Assembly (NCBI GenBank): GCA_951217055.1
Contig: OX578284.1
Location: 45,328,967 to 45,392,966, forward strand
Source of the DNA: Gerris lacustris
Lineage: Eukaryota > Arthropoda > Insecta > Hemiptera > Gerridae
Length of the DNA stretch: 64,000 bases
Reading direction: 5' to 3'
Numbering within the stretch: the first letter of the stretch is position 1; each line of letters opens with the position of its first letter. Position numbers and translations under genes: made by a program. The notes below the pieces were generated by a model. That model had not been told where the DNA came from. It searched no databases and saw only the letters and a program-made list of their open reading frames with translations. Positions 24,646 to 33,357 of this stretch are shown piece after piece.

Positions 24646-25318
24646 TTTAGGCGCATTTTCCGGTAAAACTATACGTGTAGGAGAAATTTTGACTTCAGAT
24701 TTGGATTCAGCACACAAAAATACTACAGAAAAGGACTTTTTCATTCTGAAGCATTTTTACAGTGTCATCTATCATTTAAAAAATGTAAACAAATTTGTCA
24801 GGAAGTCAGAGACATCTTTAAATTATCATTTTCAAGGCTGGTAAGTACGTCAAATATCTATGATTTAATAATTTCCCCGGGAAAAGTGATAAATTTATGA
24901 CTCAATTATCGATTATAATGTTTCATTTTAGAGTCGCAAAATCACATTATCACAAACAGTAATTATAAAAAAATAATTATTAAAATATAGATATTCAATA
25001 AAATGATGATATCATAATAATAATATGTTGAGAACTCATTTTAATTTATGAATTTCATACATTCATTGTGGCGCCATCGCATTGGAACCTCCCTAAAGAG
25101 CTTCCACGACACAACAAATAGATTTTGTAATAGGTGACAGATTCAATTCCAGGCAAAAATTGATAAAAATGTAACGTCGGGCAGTAAAAGCGTAGGCGCA
25201 GCCAAGCCAATATGTCTATTTCAGGAGGAACCATAAATAGGGATATCAACACAGGTAGTTAACCAGATTATAGGCGAAGTAATTGATTCCGAAATGTTGA
25301 ATAACAATTTTCTCATTG
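24646..25318. other. Intergenic DNA, nothing recognised
   Basis: A 65-codon minus frame at 25055-25252 lies in GC-richer DNA next to the ribozyme element but has no recognisable motif. Confidence 0.35.
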
Positions 25319-25505
25319 GACCATATTTGAATAAACATATTTATTACGCATCAGCAGAGTAATACCGTGATTTTGCACACTGCAATAGGCTACACAATTT
25401 GCGAGAGACACCAAGGGATGTGCCACGCAAGCGTGACACATAGGAACTGTTCCAACATCAGACATAACGTCATTAAGATGTTGGCTCGGCATTATGCCAT
25501 GTCCT

Positions 25506-25548
25506 GCATCGTTTCGTCGCGTCCGACTCATCAGGGGCCCGACGATGC
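25506..25548 (-). ncRNA. Hammerhead ribozyme, copy 1 (type III topology)
   Basis: Read on the minus strand: helix III 5' strand GCATCGT, then C17 (cleavage after it, between 25541 and 25540), then GGGCCC, then the core CTGATGA. Helix II is GTCG / CGAC around a GACG loop, followed by GAA and the helix III 3' strand ACGATGC. Helix III is 7 perfect bp, helix II is 4 perfect bp with the canonical G10.1-C11.1, and every conserved core base is present. Helix I is only GGGCCC, which cannot form a normal loop but is self-complementary. Confidence 0.88.
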
Positions 25549-25807
25549 CCACCCAACTCTGGACCTATACTACATCAAGAAGATCAGATATAGGACTTAT
25601 CAGAGACGAGGGTGCTCTCATACCGCCATTCTTGCTTGGCTGGCAAAACACATCAGCAGAGTAATACCGTGATTTTGCACACTGCAATAGGCTACACAAT
25701 TTGCGAGAGACACCAAGGGATGTGCCACGCAAGCGTGACACATAGGAACTGTTCCAACATCAGACATAACGTCATTAAGATGTTGGCTCGGCATTATGCC
25801 ATGTCCT

Positions 25808-25850
25808 GCATCGTTTCGTCGCGTCCGACTCATCAGGGGCCCGACGATGC
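25808..25850 (-). ncRNA. Hammerhead ribozyme, copy 2 (identical to copy 1)
   Basis: Identical to 25506-25548, exactly 302 bp away. Predicted self-cleavage lies between 25843 and 25842 on the minus strand. Paired with copy 1 it defines both ends of a 302-nt RNA unit and offers a partner GGGCCC for intermolecular helix I pairing. Confidence 0.88.
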
Positions 25851-26020
25851 CCACCCATATCCATATGAATCAACAGACCATATTTGAATAAACATATTTA
25901 TTACGATTAACTACCACAAACTTCACAAATTTAGCATAACCAGTGATGTTATATACCTTCTTAATCAGTAGATGAATAGGAAGCACTATTAAGTCTTGGT
26001 AGCAAAGTACCGAACTGTGT

Positions 26021-26470
26021 CTAACTGGTTTCATTAATAATTTTAATGACTGTTTTTTGTACTGTTGTCGCAGGCTCTAAATTGGTTTCGGCTGCGCTTC
26101 CCCAAGATACGATACAATAATTTAAAATCGATTCTACTAGCGCATGGTATATAGTTTTTAGTGTGGACTTGTTAAGAAAGTCTCTTATTTGGATAAAACA
26201 GTAAAATGTTTTTCTAATTCTTTTTACTACCCAGTCGATATGGAGTTTCCAATTCAAGTTAGAATCTATCATTACCCCCAAGGTATTAATAGAATCTACT
26301 TTTTATAGAACGAAACTGCATGTACACGTCATGTCAAATGGTCGAGTGCATTGGGGTTGGTGTAAGATAAGTCTAGTCAAGTCGGGATGAGGCTATCCTC
26401 GTACGTCGTGTGAGAAGGTCATGTATTTAGTTATTGTTAGATTAAGTTGTTGTCGAACCAGGATTTCATT
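26021..26470 (-). pseudogene. LINE (non-LTR retrotransposon) RT C-terminal fragment
   Basis: The minus frame reads KVDSINTLGVMIDSNLNW, then the segment KRIRKTFYCFIQIRDFLN, then LKTIYHALVESILNYCIVSW, ending VQKTVIKIIN before TAG at 26021-26023. This is the thumb and connection region of jockey/CR1-like LINE reverse transcriptases (YLG-x-x-ID-x-x-LxW, then Y-x-AL-x-x-S-x-L-x-YG-x-x-x-WG, then QK-x-x-x-KI). The upstream part (to about 26470) is recognisable only in shifted frames with stops. The YADD catalytic motif is missing, so the copy is 5' truncated. It sits just 115 bp from the retrozyme-like element on the same strand. Confidence 0.75.
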
Positions 26471-27529
26471 TCAGTCATTCCTTTAGAAGCTTTATATAAA
26501 ACTTCCTTGTTTGATGTAACAGTAGTTTATTTTTTCACTCTAATGTAGCAAGAAGAAAGTTTGACTTAGGTATTTAACGAGCAAAGCATCAGCCCTTAAA
26601 TACGGAAGTTCGATGTACCAAATTAAATCCTATAAGCTATCGAACCGTACAGCAAAGGTAATTACCCTCTAACAGTACACTCGTGAATCGTCATGACTTA
26701 AAATGACCTGCAATACCCCGACACTTCACAAACTTCAATCATATTTAAAAAATAATTTCAAAATTAAAGTGTCAAACATTTTTTGACAAGGCTTAAAAAA
26801 ATGTTAACAATCATACTGGCGCCTCAGTGGATTTTGAAGGATAAGAATTCGTAAACCTTTACCAATTGTTAGTAAGTATTGTTAATCCTAGAATTAAGGA
26901 TACTTAAGACTACCGCACATACTTACTCCGTATTTACCTTAACCCCTTTAAAAAAGAGACCATCTTTTACTCTTCAGTAACAGACACTTAAAAGTATAAC
27001 TTAAAAACTCCAGCTGTAATAGTCTTAAAACTGGAAGAAAGAATTATAGGAGTTTAAAAATCTGACCCCTATATTATAAAGGACTCCTCAAGGAAGTTGA
27101 CCGTTTACTTTTAATCCTTGGCAGGATCTCTTAAGATGAGTATGAAGTTAATAAGTCCTTCCTCTAGGTACCTTAATCCTTAATCCTCCTAAAGAAGGAG
27201 CATCTTCCGACTTTTTGTACCTTTATTTAAAAGATACTTACCTAAAGTAGACAAAACTTCAAATAGAGTTACAGTTTTAAAAATGACTATGGACAAAATA
27301 TGGGGCGAATAGTTCCGTTATGTTTTCTTGTATCATAAGGTTTTAACAATAAGGCCAACAGAATTATGTTTTTCTCTGATTCTGTTTTTCTATTTAAGAG
27401 TTATTGAACAGGTATAATATATATAAGTGAAGGTAACCAAGTACTTTTGTAGGGAACTATGGAGCTATACTATAGATATACATAACGGTTTATAAAATTA
27501 AAACCTATTCTGTGAATCGTCAAAATCGG
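26471..27529. other. Intergenic DNA, no gene seen
   Basis: Short imperfect words (CCTTTAAAAAAG, GGACTCCT, AAGGAG) recur between 26930 and 27260, suggesting an old repeat, but no clear unit emerges. Confidence 0.35.
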
Positions 27530-27935
27530 CCCATAAGTTTAGGCTCCAGGCGTCTGCACAGACGACAGCCAGAAATTTTTTAAAAACCACTTTTTTGTAC
27601 TCAGGGGATCTCAAAACGTGTAAATCCATCAAAATCTCGAAATCGAATTTTTGCGCCTTCACAATACTTTCTCTTTATATGAGAAAGTAAAAATCTCTCC
27701 GAAACAACTTGGAAAAACTTTCTCATAATATACGAGTTCATAATTGCTTAGCCCAGTATTTTACTACGTTTTTATTAGCTTGTTTTCTAGTTTATTTGCC
27801 CAGTACAAATCTTGCAATCGATTTTTACCTAACTTCCTGAGTAGCTAGACATTTGAAACTTTTAGAATAGCTCAGAACACGATGACAATGCATTATTTTA
27901 ATACTTTTAGCCATCTTTCAGCAGAATTTAGTTCA
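27530..27935 (-). repeat. Joined R2 and R1 dispersed repeats (inverted copy)
   Basis: On the minus strand, R1 (27930 down to 27762, matching 133-470) is followed directly by R2 (27690 down to 27530, matching 8021-8440). Their adjacency here suggests they are two parts of one element. The 73-codon frame at 27882-28103 overlaps this repeat and is not supported. Confidence 0.6.
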
Positions 27936-28254
27936 GACACAAGATTCAACAAGTCAGAAACTCTGCCCAGCGTCTCAATGTGCGGCAGGTTTGATCTATT
28001 CTCCGAGATATTGGTAAAAAATAAATTTAATTATGCAAAGGGCGAGAGGTCATCAGGTATTCGAATCACTGCCAGTGAGGATATTATTACTCAAAAAATA
28101 TAGCCAATTCTGGTATATTTGTGAATAATAAATAAATTTAGCTGTGAAAACCCGAAGCTACAAATTGTTTCTAACAAATAGAAAACACCAGACGAAGAAC
28201 ACCAGAAGAATTTATGAATATGAGAAAATTTAGTACTAGTCGAATCGGACAGAT

Positions 28255-28600
28255 TGTTGCTTTCTCATAAAAAGAGAAGGTATTGTGATGGCGCGAAAAT
28301 TAGATTTTGATGGATTTAAACGTTTTAAGGTCCCTTTAGTCCAAAAAAGTTTTTAAAAATGTCAGTCGTCAGTCGTCTGTGCAGACGCGTGGAGCCTAAA
28401 GTGCTGGGCCGATTTTGACAAAATTTGGCACACATCTTCAGAAAACTCCTACTCCGAGGCTAAATCGAGAAATGAATTTTAGACTTAATATTTGGGGCAC
28501 CCCAATACTCTTAAAATACGTGAAAATAAAGTATTTCTTGAAAATGGTGTCGACGATTTTGAATAAATTATCTAAAATGTAGTCCATTTAAATACGGATA
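28255..28600 (+). repeat. Dispersed repeat R2, copy 3
   Basis: Contains GTATTGTGATGGC, TTTTGATGGATTTAAACG, CAGTCGTCTGTGCAGACG and GGGCCGATTTTGACAAAAT, matching 8021-8440 in the same orientation. It is separated from the inverted copy at 27530-27690 by about 0.6 kb. Confidence 0.65.
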
Positions 28601-28635
28601 TATTGATATAAATAATTTTCCCGGGAAAAATCTAG

Positions 28636-28698
28636 CTCCTGAGGAAATAGCTTAAAATGCGGACGGAGAGAGACCGGGTTCGATTCCCCGCCGAGGAG
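28636..28698 (+). other. tRNA-like remnant or SINE head
   Basis: A T-arm/B-box sequence, CCGGGTTCGATTCCCC, follows a D-arm-like ATAGCTTAAAATGCGG. The ends CTCCT and AGGAG are complementary like the tip of an acceptor stem. The anticodon stem does not form and the total is only 63 nt, so this is not a functional tRNA. A tRNA-derived SINE or tRNA pseudogene is most likely. Confidence 0.4.
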
Positions 28699-29731
28699 AA
28701 GTCATTTTTGTGATTTTTTTGATAAAATGTTCAATAATAATTAAATGTACCTAGGGCAACTCTAAAACTAATAAATGGAAAACACTGGTCCAAGTTATTA
28801 TGACACAGATCGATTTTTTACATTATAACTTTAACTCCTGGACTAGAAAGACTCAAATCATTAAAATAAAAGTAATAAAGAAAACTTAAGCTAAGTAATC
28901 TTAAAACTTAAAACCATTTTAATAATAAATCAAGCGAATAAATAAATAGCTAACTTATAATAGATATATTTTCATTAATACGTACAAGTTACGTACATAA
29001 AAAAATGGTAGCTCCTTAGGTTAATATAAAAACTTTGCACTACATAATAATTCGTCCATTTTCTCTTATACACAGATAAATACAAGAATTTAAACACAGG
29101 CTTAAAAGGGTACATTATCCAAAATGCCAAACAACTTTGAAAAAGTTTCTATAGATATTTATTAAAAAAAAAAATGTTATCTTCTTAAAACAAATTGCAC
29201 AACATTAAAATTTACTTAACAAGCCATTTCTGATCGAAATTTTAAAATAAAAAAATTTGGAGTCTTGTATCTGAAAATTGGCTTTAAATTAATCAACCAT
29301 TTTGAAACATAAACTGGCATAAGCCTCCATTATTATACTTTGGTCGACTTCTGATGGTACGTAGAATAGTTAGAAAAAATCTCATTTAGAGTTTTTATAT
29401 AGGTATACATATATATGTATAGAGAGAGAGGGGGAGTAAGTAATTTAGTATCATTAAAGACATGATTGGTTATATTGGGTTGTTGTATAAACTAGTTTTA
29501 CATATATATATATTCATGTATGTATGTTTGTATGCGTGTGCGTTGTAACTTTTCTATAAGTAATATTTATAGCAAGTATACTGTTAGAATAAAAGTGGAG
29601 ATAATACAGGTTAAAAAAATGTTTTTTTTAAGTATTAAATTACATGGTGATGATATTTTTATTTGTATTATATATAAATATATGTTATAAATATACTGGT
29701 TATATGAGACTACTTTTTTATACGTATTATA

Positions 29732-29734
<3 letters not shown>
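28699..29734. other. AT-rich DNA, no gene seen
   Basis: Includes a short (GA)n near 29420-29435 and no exon-like sequence. Confidence 0.35.

Positions 29735-29819
<85 letters not shown>
29735..29819. repeat. (TA)n microsatellite
   Basis: About 42 TA dinucleotides; it generates the YIYIYI frame at 29644-29844, which is not a gene. Confidence 0.98.
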
Positions 29820-29821
<2 letters not shown>

Positions 29822-30175
29822 AATATTTATTAATATATTACTAAAAGTAATATAATATTAAAATGATTATCTATAAAAAAGTTATCGTGGTGTGTGTTGA
29901 CGTGAATGTTCTGAATAGGCTCTTCCATTTTCCATTTCTTTTTAGATATATCTGTATCAATATTTTATTCTTTATGCGTCCCTCAGTTCAAAATATTGGT
30001 ATGCTTTTATCCCCTAATACTCCCTCATTATTAAGTTGGTGGCTATTTATGTGCTACGTTTAAGGCTAAATTCCATTTAATCACACATTAATCAGTTCCT
30101 CTCAGGAACCGTGTGGAAACACGAATTTTCACATCACAATATTTTTTTCTTTATATGAGAAAGTGAAGACACGTA
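29820..30175. other. Intergenic DNA, nothing recognised
   Basis: A 66-codon frame at 29863-30063 lacks recognisable motifs. The last bases before the MITE contain an R2-like edge (TTTATATGAGAAAGTGAAGA). Confidence 0.35.
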
Positions 30176-30443
30176 CAGTGGCGTAGTTAGGGCATTGTGG
30201 GCCCCCCGCAAGAACTTTTTGGGGGCCCCTCGTTAAAGAAATAAAAGAAAGATTTGCGTTCAGAACTGAATGATGAGGTAGTTCCCCCTGACAATGGTAT
30301 AGAAGTATAATTCCAAGGCAGTTAGATTTTATTATGCTCTAAAGGGGGCTCCCATCGACATTGGTACATTGGATTTGGGGGCCCCCTGGCACTAGGGGCC
30401 CGCCCACTATGCGGGCCCGAGCTGGCCCATAGTTACACCACTG
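30176..30443. mobile_element. hAT-like MITE (268 bp)
   Basis: The left end CAGTGGCGTAGTTAGGGC and right end GCCCATAGTTACACCACTG are imperfect terminal inverted repeats of the CAGTGGCGTA type common in hAT-family MITEs. The flanking octamers GACACGTA and GAAAAGTA agree at 6 of 8 positions, compatible with an aged 8-bp target duplication. The interior has GGGGCCCC-rich blocks but no ORF. The length is typical of a non-autonomous element. Confidence 0.75.
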
Positions 30444-30529
30444 GAAAAGTAATAAAATCAAATATCACCATGGAACTGACACTAGAGCCAGCCGTTTTTT
30501 CGACAACTTTTCACTAACCGATTATCTTC

Positions 30530-31330
30530 TACCTTACGCTATCGAGGAAACCAAAAACACTTCCTCCCTCCTCTGTCCAATGACACGGATCGAGAACATT
30601 GAAGAGAGAGAGGACATCCCTGTCTGGACCAGGGTGGATGTGACGTTGTCTATCCACGTGACCTTCATACATTTGGCTTCTAGGGCCCAGGGCCCTCTTG
30701 GGAATCGCTCTTTGTCCATCCCATTGACGTATCTATATCCATACCACCTAAGTCCTCATTCTTGACTGTTCTCAATATAGGTTGAATTTCCAAGCTCAAT
30801 CTTATAGTAGAGTTCCTTACCCTGTTTCTCCTGATTTTGCCCACTACCTTCCCCATAGCTACCGTAATTCCATGGCTTGAACTCAACTCTGGCTTCTCTT
30901 CGGCAAAGTCCAAGACTCACAGCCATATGTCAGCTTTAACTAACTTCAGCTTTGCTGATCAAACCCCAGTTTATGGATTGAAAAGTCTACCTGTAGACGT
31001 TATCTTGATTCTAACTCATCTTCGCATTTACCATATGTATTCACCTTCACTCGTAAATACTTAAGCTATGCACCTGTTCTAGGTGCTCGCTATGAATGGT
31101 GATCTGATGTCCCTTCTGTCTCTCTTGCTACTATTATTGTCTTAGTCTTAGCGACAAAAAATTCTAGACCTCTAGCTTCGAGGTTCTCTGTCTAGACATT
31201 CACTAATCTGGAGCTTCTCAGCAGACTCTTCTACCAGAATAAGATTATCAGCAAATTCCATCTAGAGGGTCAAAGAGAGGGTAACTGGTTACAGCTTCCA
31301 GTTGCCAAGATGAGTAAAGTGGCCGGTCCG
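30530..31330 (-). pseudogene. Decayed LINE reverse-transcriptase relic
   Basis: Reading the minus strand from 31330 downwards, MEFADNLILVEESAEKLQ resembles the YADD-containing palm block (here FADN) of LINE RTs. Further on, the frame at 30913-30680 contains GKIRRNRVRNSTIRLSLEIQPI and VKNEDLGGMD, like the C-terminal RVRN-x-x-IR and LRW-x-GH-x-x-RM block. The frame at 30719-30534 ends like the basic C-terminus. Many stops and frameshifts separate the blocks, so the copy is dead. The minus-strand frames at 30680-30913 and 30534-30719 are pieces of it. Confidence 0.6.
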
Positions 31331-31577
31331 CCAACTTGTAATGTTAATCGGGACGTAAAAGAAACGGCTAAAAATAATGAATAAACGTTTCAAAAAAATT
31401 GGTTCATTATTTTAATAGAAAGTTTAATCATATAATAACTAAGATTTAATTTGCTTATACTCTGACGCATTTGACCGATATAACGTTATGGAATAATAAT
31501 TGAGGGGGTTCGTGACAGTTTAAGTATAATGAGAGGATATGTTAGTGAGATGCTGTCAAATAAAACACATTGTGAAA

Positions 31578-31627
31578 GTTTATGCTAACGTTTCGCTAAA
31601 TTTATTAGCATCATCAGAGCAAGAAAC
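31578..31627 (-). ncRNA. Hammerhead ribozyme, type I, Penelope-like style
   Basis: Read on the minus strand: helix I 5' side GTTT, internal CT, TGCT; core CTGATGA; one extra U; helix II GCTAA, TAAAT loop, TTAGC; GAA; ACGT; U17; then helix I 3' side AGCA, internal T, AAAC. Helix I pairs as 4 bp, a small internal loop, then 4 bp. Helix II is 5 bp. Helix III is just the palindrome ACGT with no loop. Predicted cleavage is between 31587 and 31586. Short-helix-III, dimer-acting hammerheads are known from Penelope-like element terminal repeats. No Penelope reverse transcriptase is seen nearby. The extra U after A9 is the main doubt. Confidence 0.65.
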
Positions 31628-32960
31628 AAAGTATAAAATAAAATTCGTGCATCAGTAGGGCATGTAGGGATATGATTTGTCTTTACCTTATCCATTAAAA
31701 AAACCTCCTCCTGGTATAATAAGCATATATGATTAATTACTTTAAAATAGTATTGGTATTTATTTATAATTATTATATTTACATATATGTTTAAATATGT
31801 GCATAATCTTCAAAACTACCTCAACGATTTGAATGAATCATTCACCAAAAATCCATTACTTCGTCAGCATTGTTATAGGCTATAATACCATCAAGAATTA
31901 CATGAAAAAATCCGGCATTGACGATAAATACAAAGAAAAGAGATCATTACTTGACACACAATTTTACATCTTACAGAGTTCAGTTCACGCATAGAAAATT
32001 CTTTTGCCAGCGAATAATCAAGCAAAGAAAATTGTTTATTCATAAGTAACTTCAACAACTGCTATTATCACCACACCTTCATTATTATGAACCGATCATC
32101 ACTAATACTTTGATAATGTTAAACCTTAATTTAAAACATATATTATCCTTCTTAATATATTGGTTATCTTTGTATGTATATTATTTTTATAAATTATATT
32201 AGGTTATTGAAACCACAATATTAATCACAGCGTACAAGTGGTGCAGATAAAAGATAGCGATAAGATATGATTAAATTATTTTAGCAGATAGTTCTCTGCC
32301 TTTTTGTCAAAGGATAATCACCAGGACCATAAATATTTACCCAAATTCTCCATTTTAGAAAATGTAAAAAGGAGGCTAAATTAACTGAATTAATTTAGGC
32401 TTTATTGTATACGTGCAAAATGTCACAGAAGTCATATTATAATATCGGAGGAAACGAGGAAAAAAAAACTACACAAATAATGTTAAATTGTCAAACTAAA
32501 AATGATAAGCGGCGCCGGAATATATATAATGATATGAGGGGAATTTATTAAAATATGGCTGATTAGACAAGGTCCGGGATGTAGCAGATAAGACAATTTT
32601 AGAGTAATAACACAGTGATAATTAGAGCTTCATAAAATAACTCATCAACTGTGTTATCACTAAACAGAGGAAGAGATCGGCGTGGGTGAACTCTAGAAAT
32701 GTTACCAAGACATACTATAAATTCCTCATGAGACAATATCACAGCAGTTGACGTATATCTTTTAAACGTTTTAGAAAGATAGTAATTTATAAAAACATAG
32801 AAAAAAGTCCTATTAATACTCATAATTTAGTATTTTAGTACTTAGAGATGATAAGTAAGCATAATATCACAGAGACCTGACTGTAAAAGGACTCCTTTTG
32901 TTAGTATTTCGTTGAATAATTGTATCATGCCAATTAGAATGTAATCAGTCATTAGTATTA
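31628..32960. other. Intergenic DNA, no gene seen
   Basis: The 74-codon minus frame at 32599-32823 has no recognised motif. No RNA gene or element ends are evident. Confidence 0.35.
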
Positions 32961-33357
32961 GTCCAGGAGATAGCGTGAAAAAAGTGTCTAACTAACATCA
33001 AGCTAGAATTATGTGTATAAAATCAAGTTGATGGTAGCCTTTCACTTAATAGGAGACCTCTTTGATTTGGAGTAATATTTGACTAACTAAGCTATTAAGT
33101 GTCGAACTATCATCAACTTGATTTTTGATCTACTAACTAATTTCGTACTCAGGATCATGAAAATCGTTGTCCACCAAAAAGGGCAGGACATGGCCGCTCT
33201 CCACCGATTTGTTTTTTTCAAATGCCTATTGTCAAGCTATGTCCCGCAGACGAATTTAGCCGACCACATATTCTTAAAAGGCACCAAAACATTTACTTAT
33301 ACACGAAATTCTAGCTTGATGTTAGTCAGACACTTTTTTGCACGCTACCTCCTGGAC
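32961..33357. mobile_element. TIR/foldback element with ~50-bp arms
   Basis: The left arm 32961-33010 and right arm 33307-33357 are complementary over about 50 bases. The inner 33 bases differ at a single position (CTAACTAACATCAAGC versus CTGACTAACATCAAGC in one orientation). A second inner inverted pair (ATCAAGTTGATGGTAG near 33020; CTATCATCAACTTGAT near 33105) makes it nested. The 99-codon frame at 33118-33417 crosses the right arm and runs out of the element; no domain was recognised in it. Confidence 0.7.

Larger units (their letters stand above)
25319..25905 (-). mobile_element. Retrozyme-like tandem element with two hammerhead ribozymes
   Basis: Two 207-bp copies (25349-25555 and 25651-25857) are identical base for base, head to tail, separated by 95 bp, giving a 302-bp period. 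An identical 30-bp sequence flanks the element on both sides (25319-25348 and 25876-25905), like a long target-site duplication. The minus strand of each copy contains a hammerhead core (see 25506-25548 and 25808-25850). Cleavage of a minus-strand transcript at both sites would release a 302-nt unit (25842 down to 25541). The unit is highly structured: 25418-25441 folds into an 11-bp hairpin that includes a G-U wobble only on the minus strand, and 25452-25484 has 8-bp arms CCAACATC / GATGTTGG. No protein is encoded; the 78-101-codon frames are by-products. Known retrozymes are non-autonomous retroelements that spread via circular RNA. Base composition is much less AT-rich than the surroundings. 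Confidence 0.85.

Noticed and set aside
25313..25887. Frames of 78-101 codons in the ribozyme element on both strands
   Set aside because: They are duplicated because the element is duplicated, overlap the ribozyme core and have no known motif; the RNA structure explains the sequence better.
29644..29844. YIYIYI-rich frames here and at 49.5, 49.9, 53.2 and 63.6 kb
   Set aside because: Translation of (TA)n microsatellites.
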